A program made the translations under genes and the position numbers. DNA of 64,000 nucleotides. Origin: Candidatus Methylopumilus universalis. GTDB lineage: Bacteria > Pseudomonadota > Gammaproteobacteria > Burkholderiales > Methylophilaceae. Location of the stretch: NCBI GenBank assembly GCA_945883335.1, contig CAMCXI010000008.1:1-64000 (forward strand). The letters run 5' to 3'. Position 1 is the first letter of the stretch. Each line of letters opens with the position of its first letter. The notes beneath the pieces were generated by a model. The model saw only the letters and a program-made list of their open reading frames with translations. It did not search any database and was not told where the DNA came from. This document shows positions 17,715 to 29,105 of this stretch, piece after piece.

Positions 17715-18083
17715 TCCTGGAGATGGTTAAAGTTATAAACTTTATTGCACTATTGATGGCTGATTAAGTAGCAACAGCGCATGCCTCATCTTTGAAAATG
17801 TTGTTTTACAAAACGGACTAGTTCTCATTTGGAAAATACTCAACAAAATAGTCTTCTAGAAAAAACAAACCCAATCCTTTGGAATCGAGCACTTCTATTG
17901 GCTTAGAGCGATATTTTTTGATTTTGGCGGCCTATCAAAATATATGGATTTCCAAAATGAACCTAATTCTGCTCTAGGCTATACTGAATAGGGCTTAAAC
18001 GCATATTTCTTATATTCGGGGGCTAGGGATGAAAAATATACCTTTTTGCCAAACGAACCCAATTTCTAGGGCATGGAGGTTTC
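17597..18083. other. 487-bp gap: coding fragment plus degenerate repeats
   Basis: No intact gene is present. The left part holds the end of the orphan fragment described separately. The middle (17766-17931, minus) holds a decayed frame reading 'KPIEVLDSKGLGLFFLEDYF' and ending in repeated stops. The right part is the imperfect tandem repeat that abuts the ugd stop codon. The GCTCCATAGCGC 12-mer also occurs twice, at 17517 and 17601. Confidence 0.6.
17847..18083. repeat. About 2.5 imperfect tandem repeats of roughly 95 bp
   Basis: Three units begin near 17847, 17936 and 18031. Shared blocks, in plus orientation, are 'AAAATA', then 'CAAACCCAAT' / 'TGAACCTAAT' / 'CGAACCCAAT', then 'GGCTTAGAGCGATATTT' / 'GGCTTAAACGCATATTT', then 'GGCGGCCTAT' / 'GGGGGCTAGG'. 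The last unit is partial and ends at the ugd stop. On the minus strand the units translate to related peptides (KKYAFKP..., LGSFWKSIYF..., LGLFFLEDYF) broken by stops and frame changes. They may be the relic of a repeat-containing protein or a non-coding repeat. Confidence 0.5.
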
Positions 18084-19250
18084 TTAATCAGCGCCGAAGA
18101 GATCTCTAGTGAATACCTTCTCTTGAACACTCGATAGTTCATCTGTCATGCGATTAGTAATGATGACATCTGCCTTTTGTTTAAAAGTGTTGATGTCTGT
18201 ATAGACTTTTGATTTGAAGAATTCAGTTTCTTTAAGCTCAGGCTCATACACAATCACTTCAATGCCTTTCGCTTTAATACGTTTCATGACCCCTTGAATG
18301 CTGGATGCCCTAAAATTGTCAGAACCCGCCTTCATAATCAGTCGATAGACACCAACGACTTTTGGATTGCGCTTGAGGATACTGTCTGCAATAAAGTCCT
18401 TGCGGGTGCTATTAGATTGCACAATCGCATTAATTAGGTTTTGTGGCACACTACTGTAGTTGGCAAGTAGCTGTTTAGTATCTTTTGGCAAACAATAGCC
18501 GCCATAGCCAAAAGAAGGGTTATTGTAGTGGCTGCCAATACGAGGGTCTAAACATACCCCATCGATAATTTGCTTTGTGTTTAATCCGTGAGACTCTGCG
18601 TAAGTGTCTAATTCATTGAAGTAAGAAACGCGCATCGCTAAATAGGTATTGGCAAACAGCTTAATCGCTTCGGCTTCTGCGCTATTAGTAAGTAAAACAT
18701 CTACATTTGGCTTAAGTGAGCCTTCTTTAAGCAAATTTGCAAAGATTTCTGCGCGTTCTGATATTTCACCCACGATAATACGAGAAGGGTAAAGGTTATC
18801 GTAAAGTGCTTTCCCCTCGCGTAAAAACTCAGGCGAGAACATGATTTGTGCGTTTGTAAAGCGTTCCTTAATGCTGTCAGTATAGCCAACAGGGACAGTA
18901 GATTTAATGACCATTACGGCTTTTGGATTAATACTTAAAACATCTTGAATCACAGTTTCAATTGATTTGGTGTTGAAGTAATTGGTCTCAACATCGTAAT
19001 CAGTAGGGGTAGCAATTACTACAAAGTCAGCGCCCTGATAGGCTTTCTCTTTATTTAGCGTTGCGGTGAGATTAAGCGCTTTGTTTTTAAGATAATCTTC
19101 AATTTCAGCATCTGAAATCGGAGAGGCTTTGCGATTTAACATCTCCACTTTTTCAGGCATAATGTCTAAAGCAATAACTTCATTATGCTGCGCTAAAAGC
19201 ACTGCCAAAGATAAACCTACATATCCAGTGCCGGCAATTACGATTTTCAT
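18084..19250 (-). CDS. ugd: UDP-glucose 6-dehydrogenase
   Basis: The 388-residue protein oxidises UDP-glucose to UDP-glucuronate for capsule, exopolysaccharide or LPS sugars. It has the NAD site '[15 protein letters not shown]', 'STVPVGYTD' and 'FSPEFLREG', and the catalytic Cys in '[14 protein letters not shown]'. Its length equals the E. coli enzyme. It stands alone among mobile-element relics, without glycosyltransferases nearby, so a polysaccharide locus may have been rearranged or lie elsewhere. Confidence 0.95.
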   Translation of the reverse strand: MKIVIAGTGYVGLSLAVLLAQHNEVIALDIMPEKVEMLNRKASPISDAEIEDYLKNKALNLTATLNKEKAYQGADFVVIATPTDYDVETNYFNTKSIETVIQDVLSINPKAVMVIKSTVPVGYTDSIKERFTNAQIMFSPEFLREGKALYDNLYPSRIIVGEISERAEIFANLLKEGSLKPNVDVLLTNSAEAEAIKLFANTYLAMRVSYFNELDTYAESHGLNTKQIIDGVCLDPRIGSHYNNPSFGYGGYCLPKDTKQLLANYSSVPQNLINAIVQSNSTRKDFIADSILKRNPKVVGVYRLIMKAGSDNFRASSIQGVMKRIKAKGIEVIVYEPELKETEFFKSKVYTDINTFKQKADVIITNRMTDELSSVQEKVFTRDLFGAD

Positions 19251-19317
19251 GATTCGTTCCCGAGAAAATTAATGGTTAGTTTAGCTAACTTTTTTGGCAA
19301 TTAGCACGCCGCTGGTG

Positions 19318-19547
19318 GAGGGCGTCCTGAATTTTGTGTAAACGTCGGCTAATTACTGCTGAGGCATCCTCTCCTCAAACTGAATAGTAAACCTATTGAG
19401 CGCAGGTTTCCAATCACGCAGTGGCATTGTCCATTTCTGGCTAATGTTTTGTAGTGCCAAGTGGAACAATTTCATGACAGCTTCATCGTTGGGAAATGAG
19501 CCACGGCTCTTCGTTACTTTACGCAAACTCATGTTCACCGAAACCAT
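19318..19547 (-). mobile_element. IS256-family element remnant (transposase C-terminus and one terminal repeat)
   Basis: The frame 'SVNMSLRKVTKSRGSFPNDE' to 'QKWTMPLRDWKPALNRFTI' and 'FEERMP' is the well-conserved end of IS256-group transposases. Just beyond the stop, 'GTCCTGAATTTTGTGTAAA' at 19324-19342 matches the terminal inverted repeat style of that family. Only this end is left; the other side is joined directly to a HAD phosphatase gene. It marks an old insertion followed by deletion. Confidence 0.8.
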
Positions 19548-19703
19548 GCGTAATTGTTTTTGCATACATTGCACTGCAGTAATGTGGCCATCCAGCCATT
19601 CCTTCTCAACGTCCTCCCATGAAGGATCCGCGAATTGCTCAAGCATCGCGTCTACGGTATCTCGCACTGATAAAGTGCCGTCAAAATCAACTACAAAAAG
19701 CAT
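19544..19703 (-). pseudogene. HAD-superfamily phosphatase, N-terminal fragment
   Basis: The first 53 residues ('LFVVDFDGTLSVRDTVDAML', then 'FADPSWEDVEKEWLDGHITA') carry HAD motif I (DFDGT) and a cap start like MtnX/SerB-type HAD-IB phosphatases. The frame then runs straight into IS256 transposase sequence, giving a 116-residue chimeric ORF. Motifs II and III are lost, so phosphatase activity is not expected. A role in methylthioribose salvage is only suggested by similarity. Confidence 0.7.
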
Positions 19704-20014
19704 TGTGCTGTCTCATTAAAACGAATTCACACGATAATAAAGATGATTCCTTACAACATCCTTACAATTGTTGAGAAAATGTACTGACATATTGATATTT
19801 TTTAGTTCCTTAACCACATGATGTTGTGGTTCTTCAAAATAAGTCTAACTTAATTGTAGTTTTTGCTAAATAAATGCTTGACTTGGTGGAATTATCCCCG
19901 TAAAAAGCATATTGGGCGTTTTTACTTTGATCTTTTTTTGTTGGCGTAGCTGGCTTAGTTCGTGAAGTACAAACTTTTGGGGCGCCTCCCCTTGTTTTAG
20001 TAAGGAAGTATGCA
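19704..20014. other. 311-bp intergenic region: hairpin, csp promoter and leader
   Basis: The left part is AT-rich without coding sense. A 7-bp inverted repeat (AACCACA / TGTGGTT) sits at 19812-19831 and may be a weak terminator or binding site. The right part holds the promoter and about 100-base leader of the cold-shock gene, described separately. Confidence 0.6.
19878..19906 (+). promoter_or_regulatory. Promoter of the cold-shock gene, with long leader
   Basis: TTGACT and TAAAAA are separated by 17 bases. Transcription from near 19913 would give a leader of about 100 bases before the ATG at 20015. A long structured 5' leader is typical of cspA-type genes, where it controls translation with temperature. 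A short GGGG/CCCC hairpin lies about 25 bases before the start codon and could affect access to the AAGGAAG ribosome site. Confidence 0.5.
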
Positions 20015-20218
20015 ATGGCAACTGGTACCGTAAAATGGTTTAATGACTCTAAAGGTTTTGGTTTTATCACTCCTGATGAAGGTGGCGATGATCTTTTCGC
20101 TCACTTCTCTGCGATCGTAGATAGCGGCTATAAGAGCCTAAAAGAAAACGAACGTGTTAGCTTCGATGTGACTGACGGCCCTAAAGGCAAACAAGCATCA
20201 AACATTCAAAAGGCTTAA
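20015..20218 (+). CDS. Cold-shock protein, CspA family
   Basis: The 67-residue protein is a single cold-shock domain with RNP1 'KGFGFITP' and RNP2 'DLFAHFSAI'. It starts '[17 protein letters not shown]', the standard family opening. It binds single-stranded nucleic acid and acts as an RNA chaperone. An AAGGAAG ribosome site precedes the ATG and a strong terminator follows, so it is monocistronic. Whether it is cold-induced or constitutive cannot be told from the protein. Confidence 0.95.
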   Translation: MATGTVKWFNDSKGFGFITPDEGGDDLFAHFSAIVDSGYKSLKENERVSFDVTDGPKGKQASNIQKA

Positions 20219-20253
20219 TCGCTTTTAGTTTTGTTTAGCTACAAGTTTTAATT

Positions 20254-20286
20254 AAAACGGCTCGTTTATCGAGCCGTTTTTTTATT
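20254..20286 (+). terminator. Intrinsic terminator of the cold-shock gene
   Basis: AAAACGGCTCG-TTTAT-CGAGCCGTTTT followed by more T residues gives an 11-bp stem and U tract 36 bases after the stop. Confidence 0.92.
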
Positions 20287-20323
20287 TTCTCAGCCATAAT
20301 GAATTGATTGGATCAACCTTAAA

Positions 20324-20563
20324 GTGTCTTGGGTTTTATATCTTCTTGAGTGTAAAGGTGGAAGCTTTTATGCAGGTATTACCAATAATTTAGAAGCTAG
20401 ATTTCAAGCGCATATTGAAGGCAGTGGTGCTAAATATACCCGTGCAAATCCACCATTAAGAATTATCGCGCACAAAGATTATTCTGATCGGTCTGAAGCA
20501 AGTAAGGCAGAGTCATTTTTAAAGTCTTTGCCAAGACATAAAAAAATTTCATTTTTTGAATAG
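20324..20563 (+). CDS. GIY-YIG nuclease-domain protein (YhbQ/UPF0213-like)
   Basis: The 79-residue protein is a stand-alone GIY-YIG domain: 'WVLYLLECKGGSFYAGITNN' holds the paired motifs (here LYLLE and YAGIT), followed by the conserved Arg in 'LEARFQAH' and 'GAKYTRANPPL'. The Glu in 'SEASKAESFLKSL' matches the family catalytic Glu. Such small proteins may act in DNA repair or housekeeping, but the cellular role is poorly defined. It uses a GTG start with a weak ribosome site. Confidence 0.85.
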   Translation: MSWVLYLLECKGGSFYAGITNNLEARFQAHIEGSGAKYTRANPPLRIIAHKDYSDRSEASKAESFLKSLPRHKKISFFE

Positions 20564-20648
20564 TCATTGAATTGTTTAAATCACTAAGAGATACAAAGTT
20601 ATTACAAAGTGACATATTCTTGTTACAGACTCATGATTAAATACATTC

Positions 20649-20748
20649 ATTAGCTTGTTTACATGAATAAGTTATCTCCTTGTGTGACCCTCCAATGGTA
20701 TTTTAATTACCATTTTTAATGACGAGATTTTTATCTCGTCATTTTTTT
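20649..20748 (+). ncRNA. Candidate small RNA, about 100 nt, with two hairpins
   Basis: Between GIY-YIG and pyrG a -35-like TTGTTA and -10-like TACATT (16-base gap, each 4/6 to consensus) precede a non-coding stretch with two stem-loops. The first is AATGGTA/TACCATT at 20694-20714. The second is the strong terminator stem at 20719-20743 with a U tract. A single-stranded, CU-rich 'TCTCCTTGTGTGACCCTCC' precedes the stems and could pair with ribosome-binding sites. This structure resembles trans-acting sRNAs, but the call is from pattern only. Confidence 0.4.
20719..20748 (+). terminator. Strong intrinsic terminator upstream of pyrG
   Basis: AATGACGAGAT-TTTT-ATCTCGTCATT followed by TTTTTT forms an 11-bp stem. 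It lies 155 bases past the GIY-YIG stop, too far to be that gene's obvious terminator, which supports a separate short transcript in between. Confidence 0.9.
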
Positions 20749-20874
20749 GCCTATTTTTGTAGACTCATTTCTTTAGTTAGTGCTCCTTCTTATAAAACCA
20801 TTAAACATGGTTTGTGACTGGCATCGCTTTCCAGTAAAATGAAAAATGTTTCAGCTATTGTCCGTAATATCTAG

Positions 20875-22517
<1,643 letters not shown>

Positions 22518-22518
<1 letters not shown>

Positions 22519-23357
22519 TGAAATTATGCGGTTTTGATGTTGGTATCGAACATCCAATTTTCTTGATTGCCGGTCCATGTGTGATTGAGTCTGAGCAAAT
22601 GGCGATTGATACTGCAGGTCAGCTCAAAGAAATCTGCGCAAGTGTTGGTATCCCATTTATTTACAAGTCTTCATACGACAAAGCCAATCGTAGTTCTAAT
22701 AAGACATTCCGTGGTTTTGGTATTACTGAAGGTTTGCGTATTTTGAACGAAGTGCGTCGTCAAATTGGCGTGCCGATTTTGACAGACGTGCACAGCGAAG
22801 AGCAAGTGGCTGAAGTAGCCTCCGTGGTTGATGTCCTTCAAACACCAGCATTTTTATGTCGCCAAACAGATTTTATTACTGCCGTTGCGACTTGCGGTAA
22901 GCCCGTAAATATTAAAAAAGGCCAATTCTTAGCGCCAGGTGATATGAAGCAAGTGGTGCAAAAAGCTAAAGAAGCTAACGGCGGTGCAGATACCATCATG
23001 GTCTGTGAGCGTGGAGCTTCGTTTGGTTATAACACTTTGGTTTCAGATATGCGCGGCTTAGCGATTATGCGCGAGACGAGTTGCCCTGTGGTATTTGATG
23101 CAACGCATTCTGTGCAGCAGCCAGGTGGCCAGGGCGATAAGAGTGGCGGTCAACGTGAGCATGTGCCTGTGTTGGCGCGCGCTGCAGTTGCAAGCGGGAT
23201 TGCAGGCTTGTTTATGGAAACCCATCCTGACCCTTTAAAAGCCTTGTCAGATGGTCCGAATGCATGGCCATTAGGTAAGATGAAAGATTTGTTAGAAGTA
23301 TTGATTGATTTAGATAAAGTGGTTAAAAAAGCCGGCTTTATTGAAAGTACGCTTTAA
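22518..23357 (+). CDS. kdsA: 3-deoxy-8-phosphooctulonate synthase (KDO-8-P synthase)
   Basis: The 279-residue protein condenses PEP with arabinose 5-phosphate to KDO 8-phosphate for LPS inner core, showing a Gram-negative host. Motifs include 'IAGPCVIES', '[12 protein letters not shown]', '[14 protein letters not shown]' and '[11 protein letters not shown]'. It follows pyrG with a TAATG overlap and precedes eno by 59 bases. Confidence 0.97.
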
Positions 23358-23395
23358 AACCTATTTTTAAAAATGCCTTAATTAATAATTATTAG

Positions 23396-24703
<1,308 letters not shown>

Positions 24704-24721
24704 TTGTTATAAAAGTCATCC

Positions 24722-25066
24722 TTGAAAGCTCTTACGCTTATCTTCGTTATACTGATTGCTGCGCTTCAGTACCCACTGTGGCTCAGCAAAAAGGGTAGTT
24801 GGCTAACTGTGTGGAATTTAAATCAGCAAATTGCACAGCAAATAGAAAAGAATGATCAACTAAAAGCACGCAATGCGAGTTTAGATGAAGAAGTACGAGA
24901 TTTAAAACAAGGCTACGGCGCGATTGAAGAGCGTGCCAGAAGTGAACTGGGCATGGTAAAACAAGATGAAGTGTTTATCCAAGTATTAGACGCCAACAGT
25001 CTTTCATCAACCAAACCAGCCAATTCAGCGCCAGTCGCTGAAACTAAAGAGCCAGCCAAACACTAA
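24722..25066 (+). CDS. ftsB: Cell division protein FtsB
   Basis: The 114-residue bitopic protein has one N-terminal membrane helix (about residues 3-20), a short coiled coil ('NQQIAQQIEKNDQLKARNAS') and the FtsB/DivIC tail 'AIEERARSELGMVKQDEVF'. With FtsL and FtsQ it forms the divisome subcomplex. It starts at a TTG and follows eno as in most proteobacteria. The last 30 residues are a Ser/Ala/Pro-rich tail that is not conserved in the family. Confidence 0.92.
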   Translation: MKALTLIFVILIAALQYPLWLSKKGSWLTVWNLNQQIAQQIEKNDQLKARNASLDEEVRDLKQGYGAIEERARSELGMVKQDEVFIQVLDANSLSSTKPANSAPVAETKEPAKH

Positions 25067-25082
25067 GTAAGCAAGTGCCTAA

Positions 25083-26108
25083 TTAATTAAGTATGTAAGG
25101 CAGTGCTTTAAACTCTAGCTTTTTGCCTTTCCAGACTGGGAATTTATCAGTCGAATCTAAATTTTCCAAACGAATTTCAATCAGCGCATCAACGCCACCA
25201 TTGGGAGCTGGCGCAGCTCGTACAATTTGGCCGATGGCTTCTTCATGGCCGACTACTTGAATAGTATCGCCTGCCTGAGGTATTTCCTCAGTGTTGATAT
25301 TGGCAAGCTGAGTTCGGCGCTTAACCTTGCCCAAGTAATGAGTGCGTGCAACAATTTCTTGGCCTGTATAACAGCCTTTTTTAAAGTTAATACCATCAAG
25401 GCTGTCTAGGTTCACCATTTGCGGCACGAATGCTTCTTGTGTAGCTGGAATGATTTCTGGAATGCCTGCTTGTATCTCTAAATAATCCCAAACAGACTTG
25501 CCTACTTTTGTGCAGTTGCTTGATAACGTATTCCAGATGCGCTCAGCGTTTTCAGTGTGGGTAAATACTTGGTAACGCGGCGTATCGCCGGCAAGTCGCA
25601 ATAAAGTCGCATCATCCAGCGTGATAAGTTCTTGTGGTGCTTGAGGTACTTTGTTGAATAGGGTGGTTAATGTGCTTTGAGCATTCGGGCCAGCAATACC
25701 AAAGCATAATATATCTGCTGATTTTTCTGTAATCACCACTTTAGATCGCATTACATACATTTTGAGGCGCTTCATGATGGGCTCTAGAATGCTGACTGGC
25801 ATTTGTAAGTGCAGATGATCTACATGTGCAAAGGCCAAGAAAAGCGCTAACAGACGACCCTTAGGGCTGCAATAACCAGCATATTGGCTGTTACTTCCAT
25901 CGAGCTTTTTGACGTCATTGGTTACTTGGCCTTGCAGAAACGATACCGCATCCTCTCCGCTGATTTCCAAAAGACCTAAGTGCGATAAGCTGGTGATGAT
26001 GTTGCCATTAGCAGCTGCAAGCTCATTGCGCGAATCGCCAAAGGATTGCAATTCGCTAGCTTCGAATACCGCGCCTTGAGCGCTTAGAAAGTCATGCCAC
26101 TGAGTCAT
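25083..26108 (-). CDS. ygfZ: tRNA-modifying/Fe-S cluster repair protein YgfZ (folate-binding, GcvT-like)
   Basis: The 341-residue protein has the YgfZ fingerprint 'KKGCYTGQEIVARTHYLGKVKRR' (in part: KGCYTGQE) with the conserved Cys, in a GcvT-like folate-binding fold. It supports certain Fe-S enzymes such as MiaB in a tetrahydrofolate-dependent way. It is convergent with ftsB and divergent from the ygfX-like gene, the same pairing seen in E. coli where ygfZ faces ygfYX. Confidence 0.92.
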   Translation of the reverse strand: MTQWHDFLSAQGAVFEASELQSFGDSRNELAAANGNIITSLSHLGLLEISGEDAVSFLQGQVTNDVKKLDGSNSQYAGYCSPKGRLLALFLAFAHVDHLHLQMPVSILEPIMKRLKMYVMRSKVVITEKSADILCFGIAGPNAQSTLTTLFNKVPQAPQELITLDDATLLRLAGDTPRYQVFTHTENAERIWNTLSSNCTKVGKSVWDYLEIQAGIPEIIPATQEAFVPQMVNLDSLDGINFKKGCYTGQEIVARTHYLGKVKRRTQLANINTEEIPQAGDTIQVVGHEEAIGQIVRAAPAPNGGVDALIEIRLENLDSTDKFPVWKGKKLEFKALPYILN

Positions 26109-26148
26109 ATGCTTGCTTTATATAGATAAATCTTAGAAGAGATTATAA

Positions 26149-26576
26149 ATGAAGCCTACGCAATTAGCCTTAACTCCATCACGCCGACTTACTGTTATTT
26201 TGACATTGGTGAGCTTTATTGCTTGTGCCCTGGTGATTTTTTGCCATTTACTTGGCAATGCAAAGCTGCATTGCTCTTGGTGATTATTCCAGCGACGGCT
26301 TATTCAGTTGCTTGTAATGCGCTATTAATCCTGCCATGGTCTTGTTGCTTATTAACACTTAATAAAGACAATCATATTGTCTTGGCCCAAAAAAACGGCA
26401 GTAGTTTTGTTGTAAACATCTTGCCTACTAGCCTGATAATGCCTCAATTATCAGTCATTAACCTTAGCGCTAAAAGCCCGTTTTGGATGCGCAGCATTGA
26501 TTTATTGGCGGATAATTCAGAACCTGAAGCAGCTCGTTTGTGGCGGATTTGGCTTAAATGGGGTTTAAAGCCTTAA
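26149..26576 (+). pseudogene. YgfX-like membrane protein, frameshifted
   Basis: An ATG at 26149 opens 'MKPTQLALTPSRRLTVILTL' and runs through a first membrane helix ('VSFIACALVIF') to a stop at 26283. From that point the homologous continuation ('LPFTWQCKAALLLVII', second helix, then 'MRSIDLLADNSEPEAARLWR') lies in the next frame up to 26576. Adding one T to the T6 run near 26240 would restore a 142-residue, two-helix YgfX/CptA-type protein. Position next to ygfZ supports the identity. The track shows only the second piece. It could be a true loss, a sequencing indel, or slippage-regulated. Confidence 0.7.
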
Positions 26577-27547
26577 ATTTTTCTTTTACGGCCTTTCCAT
26601 TTTGAAAAAACCTTCGTAGGATTTTTTGGCAAATAAGCCATCAGAAATATTAAGCCAGCCAGCGCTGCTAGAATCCATTGAATTTCATAAGGGGCTATAT
26701 CTCGACGTGCAGGTTTTTGGTTTTTCATAGCAGATAAAATGCTTTGCAAGCTATCGCCTCGAACATAATCACCGCTGACTTGTTTTGACAGATCTTTCAA
26801 ATAATCCTCTTGAAGTTTTGAAATATATCGATCACCAGCGCCTGTCGCTACGTTATTGTCACGCACACCAATATTTGCTTCTGAAATTTGTGCAATCCCA
26901 GGCTGCATCGCAAAGCTATCTGCAGACCAATAACCGATGAGCTGATTCTTATCATCTAGTTTTGGGATTGATGTGCCTTTTTCGCTGCCAATTCCAACAA
27001 ATAACCAACCATTGCCACCCTGAAAATTAGTCAAATCTTTGGTGTTGAAAGCATGTAGTTTTGGCGCTTCCTCACCATCAGTAAAGTACACTACTTGTGC
27101 AGGCTCAGGAAATGCGCGAATAACCCTTGCTAGGGTGAACATGCTATCTCTAAGGCGGCTGTTGCCCGACCAAGCGGTACGCCAGTCTAGATGGTCAATC
27201 GTGTTTTGAATCGCTGCATAGTTGCTACAAACTTCAATTGGATTGTAAAGTGCTGCGACGCTTGAGCCAGCAAACAAACCAATACTTACACGGGTGCCGC
27301 ACGGCATATTAGCGACAATGTGATGCAACATATACTGGGTATAGGCCATACGAGACGTTGGCTTTCCATTTAGGCTGGTATCAATCACATTCATACTTTG
27401 AGAAATATCTGCTACGAGTATGTAGCTATAAATATTTCTTGGCATCGGGATTGTTGGCTTAAATGCAGCCACTATCAACAATAGGAAGGCACTTGCTAGA
27501 AGCGCAGCATCTCTTCGATTGCGTAAGTAAGTTAATACTTTGTTCAT
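26573..27547 (-). CDS. mxaL: MxaL, von Willebrand factor A protein for methanol dehydrogenase maturation
   Basis: The 324-residue protein has an N-terminal membrane helix (about residues 13-32), a VWA domain with MIDAS 'VADISQSMNV' and 'FTDGEEAP', and a C-terminal helix near 290-308. In canonical mxa operons MxaL follows MxaK and is needed, with MxaA, MxaC and MxaK, for an active Ca-containing methanol dehydrogenase. It is the last gene here; the stop overlaps that of the convergent ygfX-like gene. Confidence 0.8.
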   Translation of the reverse strand: MNKVLTYLRNRRDAALLASAFLLLIVAAFKPTIPMPRNIYSYILVADISQSMNVIDTSLNGKPTSRMAYTQYMLHHIVANMPCGTRVSIGLFAGSSVAALYNPIEVCSNYAAIQNTIDHLDWRTAWSGNSRLRDSMFTLARVIRAFPEPAQVVYFTDGEEAPKLHAFNTKDLTNFQGGNGWLFVGIGSEKGTSIPKLDDKNQLIGYWSADSFAMQPGIAQISEANIGVRDNNVATGAGDRYISKLQEDYLKDLSKQVSGDYVRGDSLQSILSAMKNQKPARRDIAPYEIQWILAALAGLIFLMAYLPKNPTKVFSKWKGRKRKI

Positions 27548-27548
27548 A

Positions 27549-28103
27549 TTATGGAAGACCTACTGGGATGTTGCCCATAATAAGGCCAGGAGAGTCAGAC
27601 TCTCCAACGCCAGGGGTCGGTGTACCGGGTAATAATAAAATTAACCTGTCTAAGTTATGACGGGAATCCCAATGTGAGTTATCAAGACGGACTGCTTGTT
27701 GGTATAAATTTTTGGCCTGTCGAAGAAGATATTCAGTCTCTTTGCCTACCTTCATGTTGGTACCATTAATCGCCAAGCCCCTGAGAAAGAAGATTGTGCC
27801 TAAATTATGCTGAATTGCTTCTTTCTGTTTGTTGTTGGCCCGCTCTAAAAGTTTGGTATAAAGCAAGGTTGATTCTTTATAACGCTCATTTTTTGCTAGC
27901 CAGTATGCGGTAGCAAATTTGGCCTCAAAACTTTGCATATCACTTCTCGGGGATTCAGCATTTAATATGGCTGTGTTAAATGCTTGTATTTGTATGATGC
28001 GTTTTATCTGTAAACCAGCTCCGATAGCACTCATAATCGCTAGAACACTGAAAATCCACACTAGTTTTTTAGTGTTCATCATTTTAAAAATATTAAATGT
28101 CAT
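27549..28103 (-). CDS. mxaK: MxaK, methanol dehydrogenase maturation protein
   Basis: The 184-residue protein has one N-terminal membrane helix ('KLVWIFSVLAIMSAIGAGL') and a TPR-like soluble part ('FATAYWLAKNERYKESTLLY'). It ends in a Pro/Gly-rich tail. Family members lie between mxaC and mxaL, as here (4-base and 1-base gaps), and take part in calcium insertion or assembly of methanol dehydrogenase. Identification leans on context plus length. Confidence 0.75.
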   Translation of the reverse strand: MTFNIFKMMNTKKLVWIFSVLAIMSAIGAGLQIKRIIQIQAFNTAILNAESPRSDMQSFEAKFATAYWLAKNERYKESTLLYTKLLERANNKQKEAIQHNLGTIFFLRGLAINGTNMKVGKETEYLLRQAKNLYQQAVRLDNSHWDSRHNLDRLILLLPGTPTPGVGESDSPGLIMGNIPVGLP

Positions 28104-28107
28104 TGGC

Positions 28108-29100
28108 TTAATCCCATGTTCTAACTTCTAAGTACTTCACACCTAACAACAAGCCAATCATCAATGCTGCCAGTAAAAAGCAAGCCTGAGAAAAGTCGTA
28201 GCCAGGAATTTGTTCGTGATAACGAATTGGTTTTTTTTCTTTTTGATTGATGTCTGCAATCGCGGCGGCTAATGATTTAGGGTCTTCCGCCTCATAAGCA
28301 TGAAAAGGGGAGTTCAGTGTCTTAAAGAACTCGTTTAATTCAATTTGTGGTGGCAGCACAGCATCTTCTGGCGGCACGTAGCTAGTATCAAAAATACTCA
28401 AGCCGCCCGGTTGGCGTAATACAATCCAGTACAGACCAACATGCAAGCGATCAAGCCAATCACGGATCTTTTGCTGTGTTTCAACATCAATACGACCGCC
28501 ACCGTCCGATAATAAAATCATCGCACGTGAGCCAGAGTCTGGCACTTTGTCGAATAGTCCCGCACCACTTGTCATTCCGCTACCAATGTTGGTCTGGAAC
28601 AACGCATTACCTGCAGTGGCCTGTACTGCAGCTAAAATCGCCTCACGGTTTTCAGTCAGCGGTAAAACATACATCGCGGAGTTGCTGAAAGTAATCATGC
28701 CAAACATATCGTTTTGACGCGACTTAACAAACTGAGTAATCAGCCGGCTTGCTGCAACAGATTTTGTTTCGCCAACTTTTCCGTTGTTATCGCCGCCAGA
28801 AAATGGGTCATCCATACTTGCGCTTCGGTCTAAGATTAATGCGATTTGAGCACCAACGCCAATTCGCTCAATGCTTTGTTGTTTACTATGAGGGCTTGAT
28901 AAACCTAAGACGATGAATAGCAGGGCTAATACTGCTAATACTTTCATGAGCAAACCAATAAGGTCAGAGAGTTTGTCTTTGGGAAGCATAGCAACCCATG
29001 AATAGCGCTGAGTAAACGCGCGATCAAGGACCAGGGGTAAAATTGCTAAAGGCATTAGCCAAAGCGCCCAAGGCGAGTTAAAGAAAATTGGAATGTTCAT
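28108..29100 (-). CDS. mxaC: MxaC, von Willebrand factor A membrane protein
   Basis: The 330-residue protein has N-terminal helices (residues 8-24 and 48-68), a VWA domain with MIDAS 'LILDRSASMDDPF' and 'LLSDGGGR', and a C-terminal helix before 'GVKYLEVRTWD'. It resembles BatA-like proteins, but the flanking mxaA and mxaK make MxaC the better call. It is thought to help assemble methanol dehydrogenase in the periplasm together with MxaL. Confidence 0.8.
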   Translation of the reverse strand: MNIPIFFNSPWALWLMPLAILPLVLDRAFTQRYSWVAMLPKDKLSDLIGLLMKVLAVLALLFIVLGLSSPHSKQQSIERIGVGAQIALILDRSASMDDPFSGGDNNGKVGETKSVAASRLITQFVKSRQNDMFGMITFSNSAMYVLPLTENREAILAAVQATAGNALFQTNIGSGMTSGAGLFDKVPDSGSRAMILLSDGGGRIDVETQQKIRDWLDRLHVGLYWIVLRQPGGLSIFDTSYVPPEDAVLPPQIELNEFFKTLNSPFHAYEAEDPKSLAAAIADINQKEKKPIRYHEQIPGYDFSQACFLLAALMIGLLLGVKYLEVRTWD

Positions 29101-29105
29101 ACGTG

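Noticed and set aside
17847-18083. Possible CRISPR array
   Set aside because: Units are about 95 bp, diverged from each other along their whole length and have no constant repeat with variable spacers; no cas genes are nearby.
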